From the NCBI GenBank assembly GCA_007922305.1, contig ML677373.1, positions 11,024,127-11,088,126 on the forward strand: a stretch of DNA of 64,000 nt, in the 5' to 3' direction. The DNA comes from Dermatemys mawii. Taxonomy: Eukaryota; Chordata; Testudines; Dermatemydidae. Below, piece by piece: positions 42,654 through 53,619 of this stretch. Below the pieces are notes generated by a model, which was not told the DNA's origin, did no database searches, and was given only the letters and a program-made list of their open reading frames with translations. Every line of letters starts with the position of its first letter. The first letter of the stretch is position 1. Position numbers and translations under genes: made by a program.

Positions 42654-45600
42654 GTAAGTGATGGTGTGTAAATCCAAGGCAGGTCACTAGGCGGCTGGCC
42701 TGGCCCCGCTCCGCGGCTGGTTCTCACCCTCTCTCCCTTCTCTCAGGTTTCAGGGACCGGCAGCTGAGGCGGTGGCAGCAGCGTCGTCAAGGTAACCAGG
42801 TCTGGCGCCTGCCGCGCGGGGCCCGCTGCCCCTCGGCCTGGGCCCAGTCCCAGGGCCACTGCCAGCAGCCGTGGCAAGTCGCTCGCGGGAAGAGAGCGGC
42901 CGGCGCCGGGCAGCGGGGATGGCAGCCGCGGCCCAGGACGGCGGCCGCCCCCACGGCGAAAGCAGCCGGTGGGAGCGCGGCGGCGGGCCCTAAGGCGGCT
43001 GGAGCGGCAGACCCCAAGGCGGCTGGCGGGAGCGTGGGGACAGGGAGCGCGATGGGCCCTGCAGTGACAGCGGCCTCAGGCGGGAGCGCAGCGGAGACGA
43101 CGGCGGCCTCAGGCCCCTCAATGGAGGTGGCTGGCGGCAGCATGATCATGACGGCCGCGGCCTTGGGCCCCACGGCAAAGGTGGCTGTCGGGAGTGTGAA
43201 GATGGTGGCAGCCTCGAGCCCCAATGCGGAGGTGGCTAGCGGGAGTGGGACCATGGTAGCCCCGGGCCCCATGGCAGAGGCAGACGCTGAGGGAGTGGGT
43301 GAGATGATGGGGGTGGGTTTGGGTCCTGTGGCAAAGGAGGCTGATGGGAGCACAGCGGAGACAACAATGAAGGTGGTTGATGGGACATTGACAGTGACAA
43401 CAAGAGCAGCAACTTCAGACCCTACGGTGAAGGTGGCTGGTGGGAGAACAGTGACCTCAGGCCCCACGGCAATGTCAGCGATCTCAAGCTCTGGGGTAAT
43501 GGGCTCCTCGGCGAAGATGGCCAATCAGAGCAGTCAGTCTCTCTCTTTTGGGTCACAGGTGTCCAATCCACTGCCAAAAGACAACAGTGGTATATCTGTA
43601 TCTACAGTGGAGCCCAGCAGCAGCACCTTGGCTTTCAAGGGTTCTGTGGTTTCAATGGTAGCCACAAAGAGGTACAACAACAATGTCCGTGTGTGTGGGA
43701 CTCCAGCAGCCAAGCTCCTCAAGTTGCCTGGGCCTGATGATAACCATAGTCCAGCCCTTTTGGAAGCCTTCAAGGCTGTGGTAACAGCTGGCGGGAGTGG
43801 CTGGCTGGACCCAGTGGCAGTGGCTGCAGTGAAAACCGTACTGGAAGTGGGCTGTTCCTCTGAGGAGGACCTAGGAAATGGGAGCAGAGAGGCAAGTGGC
43901 AAGAGCAATGAGCCACAACAGCTCACCTGGACCCCCACTCGACTTGTGACAGAACGCAAGAGAAAAAAGAAGCCTATTAGCCAGGAGCGCACAACCTTAG
44001 TGAACCTTGTACCATGTACTGAGGATAGGCTAAAGGAGCATAAGCCCAACCCCTTGGGTTCAGAGGATCAAACAGAGGCCTACAATATGGAGCCCATGTT
44101 CTCATTTTCCCCGCCAGAGTCCCCCATTGGAAGCATGGTACCAGGTGAGTGGATTGGGAGGGCTTCAGCCTATGGAGTTCTATAATGCACTCTGCGGCAA
44201 CTCAAGATATAGAGACTGTGAGTTCCAGGGTATGATGCTTTATCTTTAGAGGTAGTCTGACGATCATTTGTGTATTTTTTCCTGCTTCTTTATGATGTAG
44301 GGGAGAAAAACCCTAAAAAGAGATTGATATACATGTAATGGTACGGGAGAAGTAGAAATGATTCTGTGATTTTCTGTAGATCCCAGTTTCCCCTGGAAGA
44401 CTATGGATGACTAGAAAAAAATAGGAATGGGACATTTGAGAAGCCAAGCAACAAAAACCATACTTAACTGAGAATAGGTAGTGTTTTTTTATTTATTTTT
44501 TATTCAGACTTTTTGTTTTTAACACTTTTTTATTTAACTCAAACATTTGAGAATCCATTAGAAGAAAATAGATCTTAAATTATGGACTGAGGGAACACCA
44601 AGTTCACGTATGAGGCTTCCAAGGAATCTTCCAACAAAAGCATGGAACACATGGCATACTGCTGACACTTCCTGCCCCCCTCCCACTGCTACTCCTTCAC
44701 CATCTCCACATTAGCATTTCAGTCTTCCTTTCTTCTTCTTCTTTGGTAGTGACTCTTCTTTTCTGCTTACATGGCTGGGGTACTTTTCAGACTCTAATGT
44801 GACTGTGGTATTACCACCATAACAGTGAATGAATGAGTGGCAGGGAAGATGTTGATATGTAAGCAATAATTAAATAACAGAAAATCTTAGTCAGTCTGTA
44901 TTTGGAGGTGCAGGAAGTGTAAACTATTAACCCTTAGAAGAAGTCACGCTATGAGCTGGAGGTTACTTGTATGGAGTATCTTAGTAGTGGTTTCAGTCCC
45001 AAGATATTAGACAGACTCTCTCACCAACAGAAGTTGATCTAATAAAGACGTTACCTCAGCCACCTTGCACCTCTGGAGGTTACTTGACTTTCAGTGAATG
45101 AAGCAATGGCAAGGAACTGTAGCAGGGAGAGCATTGCAGCTGATTCTGAATGAAAAAGTGAAGGTGAATGAGACAAGGAAAATAAATCTAATGTCCTGTG
45201 AGTTCTAATTTCAAATCTAGGGGAAAGTGAGCCCTCATCCTGATTGCTCTTTTGGAAAAATGTAATGTATCCTGAAATCATCTTAATGCTCAAGCAAAAC
45301 TATGCCTTTCCTCTTTTGATTTTTCAGTATCTTTTGTTGTTTTCTTATTTGAGGTTATGTGACTTAGTCTTTCTCTAATGCTTGATTTCAGTCAGGAAAT
45401 GTGGGAACTGTAGGAAGTAGAGATGGTAGTCATCTATTCAATCCTCTAGTAAGTTTATACACCTGCAGCCTGACTAGGGCAGGATTGTTTGGTACAAAAC
45501 TTTTTCCCAGTGCTGGCTATGTTTGAATATCCCAGTCAGTGGAGTTTCCACTTCCCGGTTACACAGCCTAATATATGTTGCCACCTGGAAATACTCTCTT

Positions 45601-48258
45601 GTATTCAGCCTACTTTTTTAAAGCTTTATTCCATTCTTTGCTGTTAGTTATTACTTGAATAATAATGCCCAGAGGCCTCAGTCAGAATTGGGTCCCTTTT
45701 CTGATTCATGCTGTACATACCCATGGAAGATGGTCACTGTCTTGAAGTTTTCATAGTCCCCATGTAAGTTATTTATCTTCCTCTTTAGTGTTTATATTCT
45801 TCACATATTTGAGTTGCTACTTCTTGATTGAGTACCTCTTGTTGAGACTGAGGTGTAATATCTGTGGTTGGCTGGATTTCTCTTCTCTTTTTCTCTCTCA
45901 TCTTTATTCCATGTTCTTCCTACTAAGGCTCTTCTTTCTTTTCTCCTTCATCTGTTTTTGACAACCTTTGCTGCTTCCTGGTTTCTATGTCTCCCCTTCC
46001 CAAATTCTGCTCCCTTTCCTCTTTGTGCTCATAAACATCCACGTATCCATTTGCCTTCTTGCAATTCTTGCTTGTACTATGGGCAGAATTGGAACAGGAG
46101 TACTGATAGTTTGCAGAGTGTGATTGATTTGGGAATGAGTGACTGGAATTAGCATGTGCACTTGAAATATGAGAGTGCATGCATGCAGGACAGCAGTCCT
46201 ACTATGGAATATGAGGAATCAATACAAAAAAGCAGGAATGTTCTGTGGAAATCTTTGCTTGAACTTGTTCATGGCAAGAAGATCAGTTGTGACGCTATAG
46301 AGATTGGCCGTCTGAACAGCATGGTCTGAAGAATCATGAAGGCAGTGACTCCCCGCCCCCCATCCTAACCTGAAAAACAAATTCACTACATTGTGAATCT
46401 TGTATGGGAAAGACATATGTGACAGTAGGAATAGGACAGATGGTTAATTAAAATTCTAAGCCTATCAGTGAAGGATGTTTGTGGGATGTTTGCTTTGAGC
46501 TTTAAGGGAGCTTTAAGCAATTTAAAGTATAGATCTAAGGGAAACCCAAGGTTGGTTTTTAATCTTTTCTTTGTTATAGTTTGGTACTTGAAAAACTGTC
46601 TCACTTGTTAGTTTGGATCACCAGCTAGGACTGGTGTGTGTTAGAGCGCTTATTCCTTCACCCACTTACTTCCCTGGTTCTTCTCGCATGAACAGAGAGC
46701 AACAATACCCGAAGTCCAAAGGAGCAAATAATTTGAATGTTTATTGGGGTGAACATCCAACAAGCATGATTTCAGTTTCCTTCCTCAGTGTTTTCCTTCC
46801 CAGCTCTGATACCACAGAGCCTTGTGTGTGTCCCTGTTTCCATTCCCACCTTTAGCAAACATAATTCCAATTTCCCACCCCCATACCCTGTTCCCAATCC
46901 CCCCCTTACTTCCTGATTGACTGCAGACTATATAGTAAAACTTGAGTTCTGCTTAGCTATACCTTAACCAATCATTTTACTGAAATTTAACTAACCAATC
47001 CTAACATATTGTAATATGATTATCTAACCAGTTATATCCCACCATCTTATTTAGTTTACACCCAGCAAAATTAATTATACAGCAGACAGTAAACATCATA
47101 GAACCAGACAGAGATTATACAGACAAACAATGGGAAAGTGTGGACTACAGTGATAAAACAACAAAGGAATTAGGATTTCACATTCCAGCTATTTATTAGT
47201 GAGTTCTTGCCAGAGAGGATGCTATCAAACTAAGTTTTCTTTAAATCTTCTAGGTTCTTCCATTTCTCTGGAGGTGATAGGCATTATCAGGACAAGATTG
47301 TATTTTTAACAGCCCAATAACACCTTATTTTAATGTGATTAGTTTGGAAAGTAAGCATGTGACCAAACACTTTCCAGCTTGTGGCTTCCTCTGCTACTTA
47401 GCTAAGAGCTTAGCCTAAAGAACATGGCCTTAGACAATGATAATGAGCGAAGGCCTATAAACAGACAGACTGTGATTTTGATTCTTGTTTTGTACCTCTA
47501 TACCTAGGTAAGTGATAAGAATACACCTACAATTCTTAAAATATAGGCCTTTACAGACAGGCCTAAATATCTATATCCTAACAGTGTTCCTGGGGGATGG
47601 GATATAGACCTTATCAGGTCTGTAAAATGATTAACTGTGTATTTTATTTTTAGGTGGTGATAACTTTATGCAAGCTGAACCTAAGGAAATATGGATTTGT
47701 GGCCACTCTGTGATTTTGGTGACAAAGAGGAGGGCAAGGACTCACCCACATGGGCTACAGCTGGGTTTCCCAAGTTCGAGTGCAGTTTTGTATTGGCATG
47801 GCATACAGGCAATGCTGTGGGATCAGCTCTTGCCTCTTCTTCATGAAATTTATCATCTCAGGTCTTTTCCATCAATTATAGTAATTCACCTTGGGGAAAA
47901 TGATCTTGTGCAACACACCAGTATGTCGCTTATTGACAAAATGAAAAATGACTTGGGCATCCTTAGAAAGGCCTTCCCTGATGCCCATATAATTTGGTCT
48001 TCGCTATTGCCAAGGCGTTTTTGGAAAGGAGCCGAAAAACCAGTGAGTATAGAAAAGGCAAGGAAGGGGATTAACAGGGAAATGTCCCATTATTGCAGTG
48101 AAAATGGCATAATGTTTTTGAGACATGATTTAATCACTTACGATAAGTCAAACATGTTCCTGCCTGATGTAGATGACCTGTCTGATGTAGGAGCGGATGT
48201 TTTTACAGCAGATTTAAAAGAGGCCCTACATTCCTGCCTGGGCTTTGGTAAAGGCTAA
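42593..48258 (+). CDS. Unnamed three-exon gene: Ala/Gly-rich protein with C-terminal SGNH-hydrolase-like domain
   Basis: Joining 42593-42653, 42747-44144 and 47654-48258 gives 2064 nt, 687 residues plus TAA. An in-frame TGA at 42551 makes ATG 42593 the first start. Residues 1-90 are basic and Arg/Trp/Gln-rich. Residues about 85-265 are low-complexity Ala/Gly/Ser/Thr made of degenerate repeats. R424-K429 is a Lys/Arg cluster that could be a nuclear signal. Residues about 498-687 resemble an SGNH hydrolase: ICGHS (Ser505, block I), WHGIQAMLW (Gly of block II), IVIHLGEND (G567, N569, D570, block III) and, at the block V position, DVDDLS in place of the usual DxxH, so the catalytic His is missing (D661). 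Similar domains occur in Ngaro/DIRS-type retroelements and many fish, frog and turtle predicted proteins. Splice phases agree and all introns are GT/AG. Function unknown: probably a pseudo-enzyme from a domesticated element. Confidence 0.7.
42615..42626. promoter_or_regulatory. Second NRF1 motif (TGCGCATGCGCA), inside exon 1
   Basis: Identical 12-mer to the one at 42466, here within the coding exon just after the ATG. Paired NRF1 sites around the start are common in CpG-island promoters. Confidence 0.6.
42747..44144 (+). CDS. Large second exon of the SGNH-like gene (low-complexity and basic region)
   Basis: A short 93-nt intron ends in ctctctcccttctctcag. The exon is open for 1398 nt. It encodes an Arg/Trp/Gln-rich start (FRDRQLRRWQQRRQ), then A/G/S/T repeats in the pattern GPxAxVAxGS (nucleotides about 42938-43478), then a less biased region with SVVSMVATKRYNNNVRVCG and TERKRKKKPI. 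The donor accag|gtgagt follows 44144. If unspliced, the frame stops at 44183-44185. The internal GTAAC at 42791 (cgtcaag|gtaacc) is another possible donor. The minus strand is also open for 245 codons here, a shadow of GC-rich repeats. Confidence 0.65.
42938..43478 (+). repeat. Degenerate coding tandem repeat (about 51-60 bp period)
   Basis: Units resembling ggccccacggcaaaggtggc followed by a gggagcg-type segment recur through the exon with insertions and substitutions. They encode the pattern GP-x-A-x-VA-x-GS-x-x-M/T-V/T-A. The period is uneven, which suggests an old minisatellite that has diverged under coding constraint. Confidence 0.6.
44985..45070 (+). repeat. Turtle-type interspersed repeat fragment
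   Basis: ccaacagaagttgatctaat and aaagacgttacctcagccac resemble a common repeat; the same 'acctcacccacc' piece interrupts the MIR at 17300. Confidence 0.4.
45650..45765 (+). repeat. L2/MIR-like fragment
   Basis: cttgaataataatgcccaga, ggcctcagtcagaattgggt and ctgattcatgctgtacatac. Confidence 0.4.
46639..47583 (-). mobile_element. Solo LTR of an endogenous retrovirus-like element (antisense)
   Basis: Read on the minus strand the block begins TGTTAGGATATAGATATTTAGG at 47583 and ends CGCTCTAACA at 46639, the TG...CA ends of an LTR with an imperfect TGTTAG/CTAACA inverted terminus. A minus-strand AATAAA lies near 46740. The flanks gtgtg and gtgtt could be a 5-bp duplication with one change. I recognise the sequence as a family frequent in turtle genomes. 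No gag, pol or env coding sequence is next to it, so it is a solo LTR. It ends 70 bases before the last exon. Confidence 0.6.
47654..48258 (+). CDS. Last exon of the SGNH-like gene (hydrolase-like domain)
   Basis: The acceptor is attttatttttag at 47641-47653. The exon is 605 nt long and encodes the whole SGNH-like domain plus the stop TAA (48256-48258). Visible motifs are KEIWICGHSV (block I with His in place of Asp of GDS), WHGIQAMLWDQLLPLL (block II region), SIIVIHLGENDL (block III), HIIWSSLLPRRFWKGA, then MFLPDVDDLSDVGADVF (block V with Asp for His). The frame is undamaged over about 200 codons in AT-rich sequence, which argues for recent coding constraint or a young insertion. Confidence 0.72.
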
Positions 48259-48733
48259 TGTGCTTTTGTCTGGGGAAATGAATAATTCAGGACTGTTCCA
48301 TGACATCCCATCTGTTTACGGGAGTCTAGTTTTTGGAGGGTAGGGAGAGCAGATGGTCATACAAGTTGAAAGTTGAAGCTTCGTTGCTTGAAACTGGCAG
48401 GAAGGAGCATTTTGCAGTTGCTGTGCACATCCCATTGTCCTTGGCAAGTTCGAGATGCGATGGAAGTTGAGATGGGTTTGGGCTGCCCACCCATGGAATT
48501 TCACACGTCTTTCAGATCTGTGAAAAAAGACTGTAGTAACTATGAAGTTACTGCCCCCCTGTCAAGAGGGAAGACTGGACAGACATTAATTCGCTCATGA
48601 GGTTATGTTCATTGTGTTAATTGTTCATTTTGATCCCTCATAGCAGTATTCTTGTAGACAATAGGATGTAATTCAGGATTAATGAGTGTCAGATGGCTCG
48701 TTTGCATGTTTCCAGTTTAAATTAGATGTGTGG

Positions 48734-48739
48734 AATAAA
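48734..48739 (+). terminator. Possible polyadenylation signal AATAAA (proximal)
   Basis: AATAAA in gtggaataaacactttg, followed by gtttattagaggggtgtgt, a T/G-containing downstream element. Confidence 0.45.
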
Positions 48740-48843
48740 CACTTTGTTTATTAGAGGGGTGTGTATACACACATGAATGCACCATAACGCATTTAAAATG
48801 TAAGTATGCAACATGGTATATATAGTCTCTTATGCTTTGTCAT

Positions 48844-48849
48844 AATAAA
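48844..48849 (+). terminator. Possible polyadenylation signal AATAAA (distal)
   Basis: AATAAA in cataataaactgtaaagg, about 590 bases after the stop codon and the last one before the CR1 fragment. Confidence 0.45.
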
Positions 48850-48924
48850 CTGTAAAGGTTGGAAAGTTATGGCCATTAGGGCTCTGACTAAACAGACTGT
48901 TTCCACACCCCCAATAACATTTGT

Positions 48925-50690
48925 ATTCATAGAAATATAGGGCTGGGAGGGACCTCAAGAGGTCATCAAGTCCAGCCGTCTGTGCTGAGGCAGGATCAAA
49001 TAAACCTAGACTACCCCTCTGTTCTTAAAAACATTCAATGATGCAGTTTCCATAACCTCCCTTGGAAGTCCATTCCAGTGCTTAACTACCCTTCTAGTTA
49101 GTTTTTCTTGATAATGAACTTAAATCCCTTGCTGCAGATTAAGCCTGTTACTTGTTGTTTTACCTTCAGTTGACATAGAGAACAGTGTAATCGCTGTCTT
49201 CTTTATAACAGCCCTTAACATCGTGGAGGACTGTTATGAGGTCCTCCCTAGTTCTCTTTTCTTAAGACTAAACATACTTAGGGTCTCTCTCCTCTCACCC
49301 CCTCCCTCCCCATAGGTCAGATTTTCCAAATTTTTTTCTCATTTTTGTTCTCCTCTGCACTCTTTCTAGTTTATCTACATCTTTCCTAAAGTGTGGCACC
49401 CAGAACTGATACAGTATTCCAGCTGAGGCCTCATGAGTGCCAAGTAGAGCAGGACAGTTACCTCCTCATTTTATTTATTGCACTTCTGTTAATACACTCC
49501 AGAATGACATTAGCCTTTTTCACAACTACATCACACTGTTGACTCCTATTCAGTTTGTGATACATTACAACCCCCAGATCCTTTTCAGCAGTATTGTCAC
49601 CTAGTCAATCATTCCCCATTTTGTAGTTGTGCATTTGATTTTTCCTAATTGTAGTACTTTGCGCTTACCTTTACTGAATTTCATCTTTTTGATTTCAGAC
49701 CAATTTTCTAGTTTGTCACGGTCGTTTTGAATTCTAATCCTGTCCACCTTGCAGCCCCTTGCTTGCAACCCCTCCCAGCATGGTGTCAACTGCAAATTTT
49801 ATAAACATACTCTCCTCACCATTATCCATGTTGTTTATTGAAAATAATGAATAGTACCAGACTCAGGATTAACTCCTGTGGGACCCCAGTAGATTCATCC
49901 CTACGAGTTTGACAGCAAACCATTGATAACTGCTCTTTGAGTATGGTCTTTCAATCAGTTGTATACTCATCTGATAGTAATTTCATCTAGACCACATTTA
50001 CCTGTTTTGCTTATGAGAATGTCATGCAAGTCTGTGTCAAAAGCCTTACTAAAAATCAAGGTACATCATGTCTGCTGCTATCCTTCATTCACTAGGCCAG
50101 TAACCCTGTCAAAAATGGAAATTAGGTTGTTTTGGAATGATTTATTTCTTATAACCCTGCTCTCCTCTGGGTGCTTACAAATTTCTTGGTTAATAATTTG
50201 TTCCAGTATCTTTTTCTATGCATCCAAGTTAGGCTGACTGGTCTATAATTCCCTGGGTCCTCTTTGTTCCCCTTTTTAAAGATCGGTACAGTACTATTTT
50301 TGCCCTTCTCCATTCTTCAGGTTATTCACCCAGCATCCATGCATTCTCAAAGATATTTGCTTATGGTTACAAGGTTGCTTCAGCTAATTCCATAAGTACC
50401 ATAGGATGAATTTCATCATGATCTAACAACCTGACTACATCTAATTTATCTAAATGTTCTTTAACCTGTTCTTCCCTATTTTGGCTTGCATTCCTTCCCC
50501 TTTGTTGTTAATATAGTGACCAGGTACTCAACACCGTTAACCTTTTCAGTGAAGGCTGAAGAGAGATAGGTATTAGACGCTCAGTCTTCTTGATGTCATC
50601 AGTCATTATCTTTTCTTCCCTGCTAAGCAGAGGACCTACACTTTTTCTTTTGTCTTTCTCTTGCTGTTCATGATTAATCCTATGTTAACT
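48925..50690 (-). mobile_element. CR1 LINE, 3' part, antisense
   Basis: The block starts with tcatagaaatatagggctgg and ggagggacctcaagaggtca, the complement of a CR1 3' tail. It continues with well-known CR1 3' segments (ccagtgcttaactacccttc, agaactgatacagtattcca, ttgtcacctagtcaatcatt). Many stops and changes show it is old. ORFs reported inside it are not genes. The right boundary is approximate. Confidence 0.85.
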
Positions 50691-51052
50691 CTAACAAGTA
50701 CATAGGGTATACAAGTATCATCCTGCTCTCATTTGAGTCTAGCTTCCATCTAGTGCCTGACTAGGAATGGGACACTGATTCTGTAAACCGCTCTGCAATA
50801 GAGTTTTTGATAAAACTGGCTTCCTCACCATCAGTTGCTCTGCAGCCTGTCCTCAAATAATTCATTAATGTCTGGCTATACTCAAGGATTCTACCTTCCA
50901 GCATACATCTGGCTTGGATGCTGACCTGCAAATAAGTCACTTACTTTTGTGCCTCATCTTACCATTTCATAGTCTCATTTCAAATTTACTGATTTACCTA
51001 CCTCAAAAGGTTTGTTAAATATATTAAGTGCTCAGTAGCTAGGGATTATACC

Positions 51053-51074
51053 TTTTTTTTTTTTTTTTTTTTTT
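51053..51074. repeat. Poly(T) tract
   Basis: Twenty-two T in a row. It is the longest homopolymer in the window. Confidence 0.9.
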
Positions 51075-53321
51075 GGTACATTTGTGTAAGAACACCTTGC
51101 TAGTAGGAATTTTCTCATGAGGGTCCAGTGAGAGACTTTCTCTTGAGATCATTTATATGAATAGTAATCAAAGATCTGGCTCATGAAATGCCATCTAATT
51201 CTTTCCCTATGTTTGTGTTAAGCCTACAAGTCATCGCTTAGAGGGATCAGAATAACCCTGTTGATAGTATACTGCCCAAAACACGTGTATATTTTGTTTA
51301 TTACGTGGTTTATACAGAGAGGTCATCAGACTAGGAATGGCAGTAACTCCCCGACTTCCTAACTTCGCAGGAGAGTCTGGAATGAGGGTGAAAGGGAGTT
51401 GAAATACCATAAGCTTAATTGGCAGAAATGGGCAAGAAGAAAAGTTGTCCATGTTACCTGTGCATCTTTAGGAAGACAGTAGGTGAAAGATCTGGGGTGG
51501 TCTAGGAGGCTCAGAGCACCTCTATAAGACAAGGCCGAAATAATGACGGAATCTCCCAAGAGTGGAGAAATTAGCTGATGACCTCTTTCAATTGGCAATA
51601 CATAGTTGTTGAGCATTTTTGTAGCTGGAACATATTTGTAGTGTGAACAACACTGTAACTTTTTGTACATTAATAAAGCTGTTGTGGTGTTCTCTTCAGA
51701 GCTGTAATATATTTATATCCCTTGGTAAAATGCCTACCAGTGTTTAGCTTTCTGCAGAATAGCAGAACCATGCATGCATTTTGCTTTGCATTACAACCCA
51801 AAAGTTAACATAGAGAGGAGAGCTGTTCCCATTGTGGGGTACTTTTAAGTAACATTCATTACTATTTCATACAGATTATAAACCCAATATACACAGGTGT
51901 TCCTATGATTTTCAGGTAGGGCTGACACATGCTTACAGTTTTTTTCCACCCCTGTTTGATTCCTTGATGTCTGTCAGTGACACTCAGAAATGATGATGTA
52001 ATTAATTTAATTTGTCAAACAACTTAGTCTTTCTATGGTATGAAGTGAAACTTCAGAGTAGTGCTGAGTAAAACTTTTAATATAGCAATTAAACTGCCAG
52101 TCTTTTCCCTATGCCCGTGCCCCGTATCTCTCTGAATAAGGCTTTATAGGCCTAAATGTCAGTGCTCCATAGTGATTAATATTGTAGTAAAAGAAATTAC
52201 ATGGTATTTCTTTGTAAATGCTGTGGTAGCCTTTCACTTATTAGCTTGTACCAGCCTCTGTTTTTGATGATTCCAGTCTTGGCTAGAACTTGCATGTGGA
52301 ACTGAGCTACTACAATCATTTTGATACACATATCTAGAGAAATGGAGTTAACCCTTTGTTCCTCTTCTCCTTTTCCAAACTAGCATGAACAGATCATTCC
52401 CCTTAAAGGGCAGATTATTGATAACAAATACTAATGAATGATGCTCTGGCTGTCAGGTGGCATTAACAAATTTATTATTTTATTATATTATTGCCTTTTT
52501 GTCCCTCCCCAAAGGCCAAGCAGAGAATTTTTAAAAAAACAAAAACAAATTGAAGGCAGTGTTACTTGTTTCATACTCTGTTTACATTAGTGTAGAGCAT
52601 CTTCATTTTCTTAAATGGAGTTACTCTTGACTTGCACATATTTGAAAGGGCAATCAGGCTTTAGAGATGCTGTCAAGTAATCTAGCTTGACCTTCTGCTG
52701 TGTCTAGATGACAGTTCTGACATCTCAATAACATAATTGATCTTCTAGCACAGGGAACAAAGGCCAGTGGTGGCTTCAACTTTCTAGCTCTGGTCTCTGC
52801 CCGTGGTTACATTGTCATTGGTTTGGGGTATTTAACCTTTAAATGAAACTTTCAGAATGGAAATACATTAGATTTGAATGTTTAATGATTTCCTAGAAAT
52901 ATTAACTACATACAAAACACATGTGGGGAAAAGGACAATGTTACTGATTTAGGCCAGAATTTTCAAACTGGATGCCTAAACTTAGCTTCCTAAAGAAGAG
53001 GCTTGCCCCCACATTTTTGCTGCTGTAGAGCACTGACCGTTGTAAAATTACCAATATTAATGAAGTTAATAACATTCGCCTTCGGTAAGATGCAGTAAGT
53101 TACAGCTTCACGAGAAGAGGTAAGAAGTTGCATGCAAATAAAACGTAATTATTTTCATTTATACACAAGTCAGATAAGTTTGTTTTACTCTCGTGAACTG
53201 CTGTATTCTTTTCTATTTATGAACAAGTCTTTATCATCTTATCTGGTAAGATGCACTTTCCCATGGGTATATAGCATCAATTTTTTGTTGAGTGCTTGCA
53301 TTTACTTGGGAAAGTCTAGAA

Positions 53322-53619
53322 CGGGGGTAGGCAACCTATGGTGTGCATGCCAAAGGCAGCATGCAAGCTGATTTGTAGTGGCACTCACACTGCCCAGGTC
53401 CGAAGGGCTCTGCATTTTAATTTAATTTTAAATGAAGCTTATTAAACATTTTAAAAACTTTTTTTACTTTACATACAACAATAGTTTAGTTATATATTAC
53501 AGACTTATAGAAAGAGACCTTCTAAATGGGTTGAAATGTATTACTGGCATGTGAAACCTTAAAGTAGAGTGAATAAATGAAGACTTGGCACATCACTTCT
53601 GAAAGTTTGCCGACCCCTG
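53322..53619. mobile_element. hAT-type nonautonomous DNA transposon, complete, with 8-bp target duplication
   Basis: The ends are cgggggtaggcaac on the left and the complement of caggggtcggcaaac on the right, an imperfect terminal inverted repeat. The element is flanked by perfect GTCTAGAA copies at 53314-53321 and 53620-53627. The 8-bp duplication and the end sequence indicate the hAT superfamily. The 298-bp body has no coding capacity. The sequence matches a family I know as frequent in turtles. Confidence 0.85.

Larger units (their letters stand above)
42300..43500. promoter_or_regulatory. CpG island over the promoter and first exons of the SGNH-like gene
   Basis: CG dinucleotides are dense (gcgcgtgagccg, gcgcatgcgcatacgcgg, gcgcgcggcggcggg) in contrast to the CpG-poor flanks. 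No TATA box is seen just upstream of the ATG. This is typical of a broadly expressed, germline-unmethylated vertebrate promoter. Confidence 0.75.
44145..47653 (+). other. Second intron of the SGNH-like gene
   Basis: This 3.5-kb AT-rich intron lies between donor 44145 and acceptor 47653. It contains a short repeat at 44985-45070, an L2/MIR-like piece near 45650-45765 and an antisense LTR at 46639-47583. No further exon is recognised. Confidence 0.6.
48259..48870 (+). other. 3'UTR of the SGNH-like gene (predicted)
   Basis: Two AATAAA signals follow the stop, at 48734-48739 and 48844-48849. The ORFs of up to 75 codons here have no recognisable features. The CR1 fragment begins at about 48925, so the transcript most likely ends before it. 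Confidence 0.5.

Noticed and set aside
42787..43524. 245-codon ORF on the minus strand
   Set aside because: It lies opposite the GC-rich coding repeats of the SGNH-like gene; its Ala/Pro/Val-rich product is the complement of those repeats, and it has no domain or promoter.
49600..50240. ORFs of 64-92 codons on both strands
   Set aside because: They lie inside the antisense CR1 3' region, which is non-coding or decayed.
51190..51690. Possible 3' end of a transcript (AATAAA near 51671 followed by GT-rich sequence)
   Set aside because: No upstream coding exon or splice acceptor in the right place; an isolated AATAAA in AT-rich DNA is expected by chance.
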